A model generated the notes under the pieces. That model was given only the letters and a program-made list of their open reading frames with translations, made no database searches and was not told where the DNA came from. From Pseudomonadota bacterium (GTDB lineage Bacteria; Desulfobacterota; Desulfobulbia; Desulfobulbales; Desulfobulbaceae), in NCBI GenBank assembly GCA_009778235.1, contig WRKE01000221.1:1-7351 (forward strand): a stretch of 7,351 bases of DNA, written 5' to 3'. Each line of letters starts with the position of its first letter. Position 1 is the stretch's first letter. The position numbers and the translations under genes are program-made. This document shows positions 5,738 through 7,351 of the stretch, piece by piece.

Positions 5738-7270
5738 TCACGGCCAGCAGCCGCTGAAGAACGGGGCATGGTTGGAGGTGAAGTAGGGTGGGTCGCGGCG
5801 GAGGATGGAGGCGATCCGCGGCTGGCGTTTGAATTCTCGGTCAAGGAAGGTTCGTACCGACCGCCGGTCCCAGCCCAGGGGATGGTCGAAATCCAGGTAG
5901 AGCGACAGATCGGCCGGGGAAAACCTGTTGCCCGGCAATTGCTTGGCCTCTTGGCCGGCAATCGGCATGTTGAAGATGGCCAGGTTGAGGAAGGTGATGG
6001 CCCGGTGGTGGCGCAGGACGAAATCCATGGTTTGGCGCGCCTCCACCAGCGATTCCGAGGGCGTGCCGAAGAGCAGGTAGACGTAGGTGGCGATGCCGGC
6101 CTGCGAAAGGGCGGCGAACACCCGCGCCGCCAGCGAAAGGCGGATGCCCTTGTCCATGGCGGCCAGCACCGCCTGGCTGCCCGATTCCAGCCCCAGCTTG
6201 AGCAACACGCAGCCGGAGGCACGCAACTGCCGGCAAAAGTCGACGTCAGCCAATTGCTCATGGAAACGGACAAAACCATACCAGGGAGCGAAGGGCGGCT
6301 GGTCGCACAGCGCCGCCAAGAGCGCCGGGCTGACGGCATTGTCGAGCAGGTGGATCAGGTTCGGCCGCAGATCGGAGCAAAGCCGTGCAAGCTGGCTGAT
6401 CGCGGTTTGGGGGGCGATGGGCTGGTATTGGTTCTGTTCGGCGGTTTCCGGGCAGAAGGTGCAGCGGTTCCAATAGCAGCCGCGCGAGGCGGAATAGGGC
6501 AAGATTGGGCCAGGGGCAAGGTAGTCGGCCAGCGGCAGGTCCGTGTAGTCGGGGCTTGAGTCCGTCATGGGCCGGCCGCCGCCCAAAAGGTCCAGCAGCG
6601 GCGCTTCACCGGGACCCTGAATGCAGTGGTCGGCCAGACCGGCAAAGGGTTCGTTCCAGCCGGGGCGCCCCATCCAGGAGCTGAGCAGGCCGCCGCCAAG
6701 AATCAGCTTAATCGCGGGATAACGGTCCTTAAGAAACCCCATCAGGGCAAAGGTGCAGACCGCCTGGCTGAGATAGCAAAGCGACAGGCCGATCCAGCGG
6801 GGCGCGAGTTTTTCCAGCAGGGCGGGCAGGCGCGTTTCCATCCAGGGAAAAAAAGGATTGCGCTCAAATTGCGCAGCCGCCCGCAACAGTTCATCACTGG
6901 CGAGCGGATTGAATTCGTCCTGATAATTGCTTAAGTGCACATTGATTGCCGGCCGGCACCGGGCTAACAGTTCCAGGGCCCGGTTGAGGTCGCGCGCCGC
7001 CCGTTGGTAACGGTCAACATTACCATAGAGCTCAGGCGAGCGCAGGGCGGCCAGATTGGCGTAGCGATGGCGCAGGGCCCGTTTCGACCAGGCATCGCTG
7101 CTGTCGGCGGGAGGGTCCTGGCTGAGGATATGCAAAAAACCTTCGAGGTTGGCGTCCAGTTGGGCGCAGGGGATATGGTGCCGGCGCAGGCAGCCTGCCA
7201 GGGCGGCGATGCCGGGCGGTGGTTCGCCGGGTTTGGCCACCGGCGGATGGATCAACAGGATTAAGCTCAT
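5738..7270 (-). CDS. B12-binding-type radical SAM protein with CX4CX2C cluster motif
   Basis: A 510-residue enzyme expected to bind a 4Fe-4S cluster and S-adenosylmethionine and start radical chemistry. The reaction and substrate are not identifiable. Residues 1-235 resemble the B12-binding-type half of this superfamily: MSLILLIHPP, a strand/helix layout around 155-195 (WIGLSLCYLSQAV, then AIKLILGGGLLSS), and GPGEAPLLDLL at 219-229. The DxHxxG corrinoid ligand motif is not apparent, so B12 may not be bound. The radical SAM core starts at YSASRGCYWNRCTFC, with Cys at 265, 270 and 273. The spacing is CX4CX2C rather than the classical CX3CX2C. SAM-binding features follow: LGLESGSQAVLAAMDKG at 359-375 and LLFGTPSES at 399-407. 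The C-terminus ends GCWP. The ATG at 7270 is preceded by an in-frame stop at about 7340 and has only a weak ribosome binding site. No precursor-peptide gene is evident beside it. Confidence 0.9.
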   Translation of the reverse strand: MSLILLIHPPVAKPGEPPPGIAALAGCLRRHHIPCAQLDANLEGFLHILSQDPPADSSDAWSKRALRHRYANLAALRSPELYGNVDRYQRAARDLNRALELLARCRPAINVHLSNYQDEFNPLASDELLRAAAQFERNPFFPWMETRLPALLEKLAPRWIGLSLCYLSQAVCTFALMGFLKDRYPAIKLILGGGLLSSWMGRPGWNEPFAGLADHCIQGPGEAPLLDLLGGGRPMTDSSPDYTDLPLADYLAPGPILPYSASRGCYWNRCTFCPETAEQNQYQPIAPQTAISQLARLCSDLRPNLIHLLDNAVSPALLAALCDQPPFAPWYGFVRFHEQLADVDFCRQLRASGCVLLKLGLESGSQAVLAAMDKGIRLSLAARVFAALSQAGIATYVYLLFGTPSESLVEARQTMDFVLRHHRAITFLNLAIFNMPIAGQEAKQLPGNRFSPADLSLYLDFDHPLGWDRRSVRTFLDREFKRQPRIASILRRDPPYFTSNHAPFFSGCWP

Positions 7271-7307
7271 GGGCTTATGGCTCGGCTGCTTCTTGGCGGG
7301 CTGCTCA

Positions 7308-7323
7308 GTGACCCCGGGGTCAC
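7308..7323. promoter_or_regulatory. Perfect 16-bp palindrome upstream of the radical SAM gene
   Basis: GTGACCCCGGGGTCAC is a perfect palindrome. Interrupted flanks TGCT (7302-7305) and AGCA (7324-7327) extend it. It lies 38 bp upstream of the radical SAM start codon. It could be a regulator site. Read on the plus strand, the hairpin is followed after about 7 nt by TTTTCTTTAT, a poor terminator shape for a transcript that has no visible plus-strand gene before it. An operator is slightly favoured. Confidence 0.45.
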
Positions 7324-7326
7324 AGC

Positions 7327-7351
7327 ATGATTTTCTTTATCAAGGCCGCGG
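7327..7351 (+). CDS. Possible first codons of a divergent gene running out of the window
   Basis: An ATG at 7327 opens a frame reading MIFFIKAA to the window edge, hydrophobic like an N-terminal membrane segment. GGGG about 8 nt upstream could serve as a weak ribosome binding site, and it lies inside the 16-bp palindrome. The evidence is only eight codons. Minus-strand frames through the same bases are also open, including one ending in an ATGA overlap with the radical SAM start, so the true arrangement cannot be settled here. Confidence 0.2.

Noticed and set aside
5604..5786. 60-codon plus-strand frame starting at a GTG near GGAGG
   Set aside because: The GGAGG overlaps the start with no spacing. 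The frame runs into the end of the radical SAM gene on the other strand.
5768..6559. Long plus-strand frame (263 codons) opposite the radical SAM gene
   Set aside because: It is an antisense shadow of the radical SAM coding sequence, which has clear motifs on the minus strand. Long antisense frames are common in GC-rich genes.

Overview
The window looks like ordinary chromosomal DNA from a Gram-negative bacterium with high GC content, by eye close to 60% in most genes. A UmuDC operon, a DUF3391-type HD-GYP protein, a degenerate receiver protein and a B12-type radical SAM protein together suggest a deltaproteobacterium (Desulfobacterota). That is an inference from gene style, not a firm assignment.

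Layout. 1-1490, minus strand: an SOS mutagenesis operon umuD-umuC. umuC is cut by the left window edge after 347 codons. 1491-1937: the umuDC upstream region, with two dyad symmetries that are operator candidates, followed by a very AT-rich stretch. 1938-3146, plus strand: an intact HD-GYP cyclic-di-GMP phosphodiesterase. 3177-3821, minus strand, convergent with it and 30 bp away: a pseudo-receiver protein lacking the phosphorylation residues. 3822-4230: non-coding, with dyads. 4231-5301, minus strand: a membrane protein of the lysylphosphatidylglycerol synthase transmembrane (YbhN / UPF0104) family. 5302-5737: non-coding, with a nested inverted repeat. 5738-7270, minus strand: a radical SAM enzyme with a B12-binding-like N-terminal half and an unusual CX4CX2C cluster motif. 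7271-7351: a perfect 16-bp palindrome, and possibly the first codons of a plus-strand gene that leaves the window.

How the genes work together. Only umuD and umuC form a clear functional unit: UmuD' and UmuC make the translesion polymerase Pol V. The HD-GYP enzyme and the pseudo-receiver are both signalling-type proteins and abut tail to tail, but convergent orientation argues against an operon. The membrane protein and the radical SAM enzyme share a strand but lie 436 bp apart and are probably transcribed separately. I see no mobile element, CRISPR array, tRNA or rRNA.

I did not find convincing evidence for a new multi-gene system. The points most worth a second look are the sharp base-composition junction inside the HD-GYP gene, exactly at a domain boundary; the receiver fold stripped of its active site; the CX4CX2C radical SAM motif; and the dyads in front of umuD and at the right edge.
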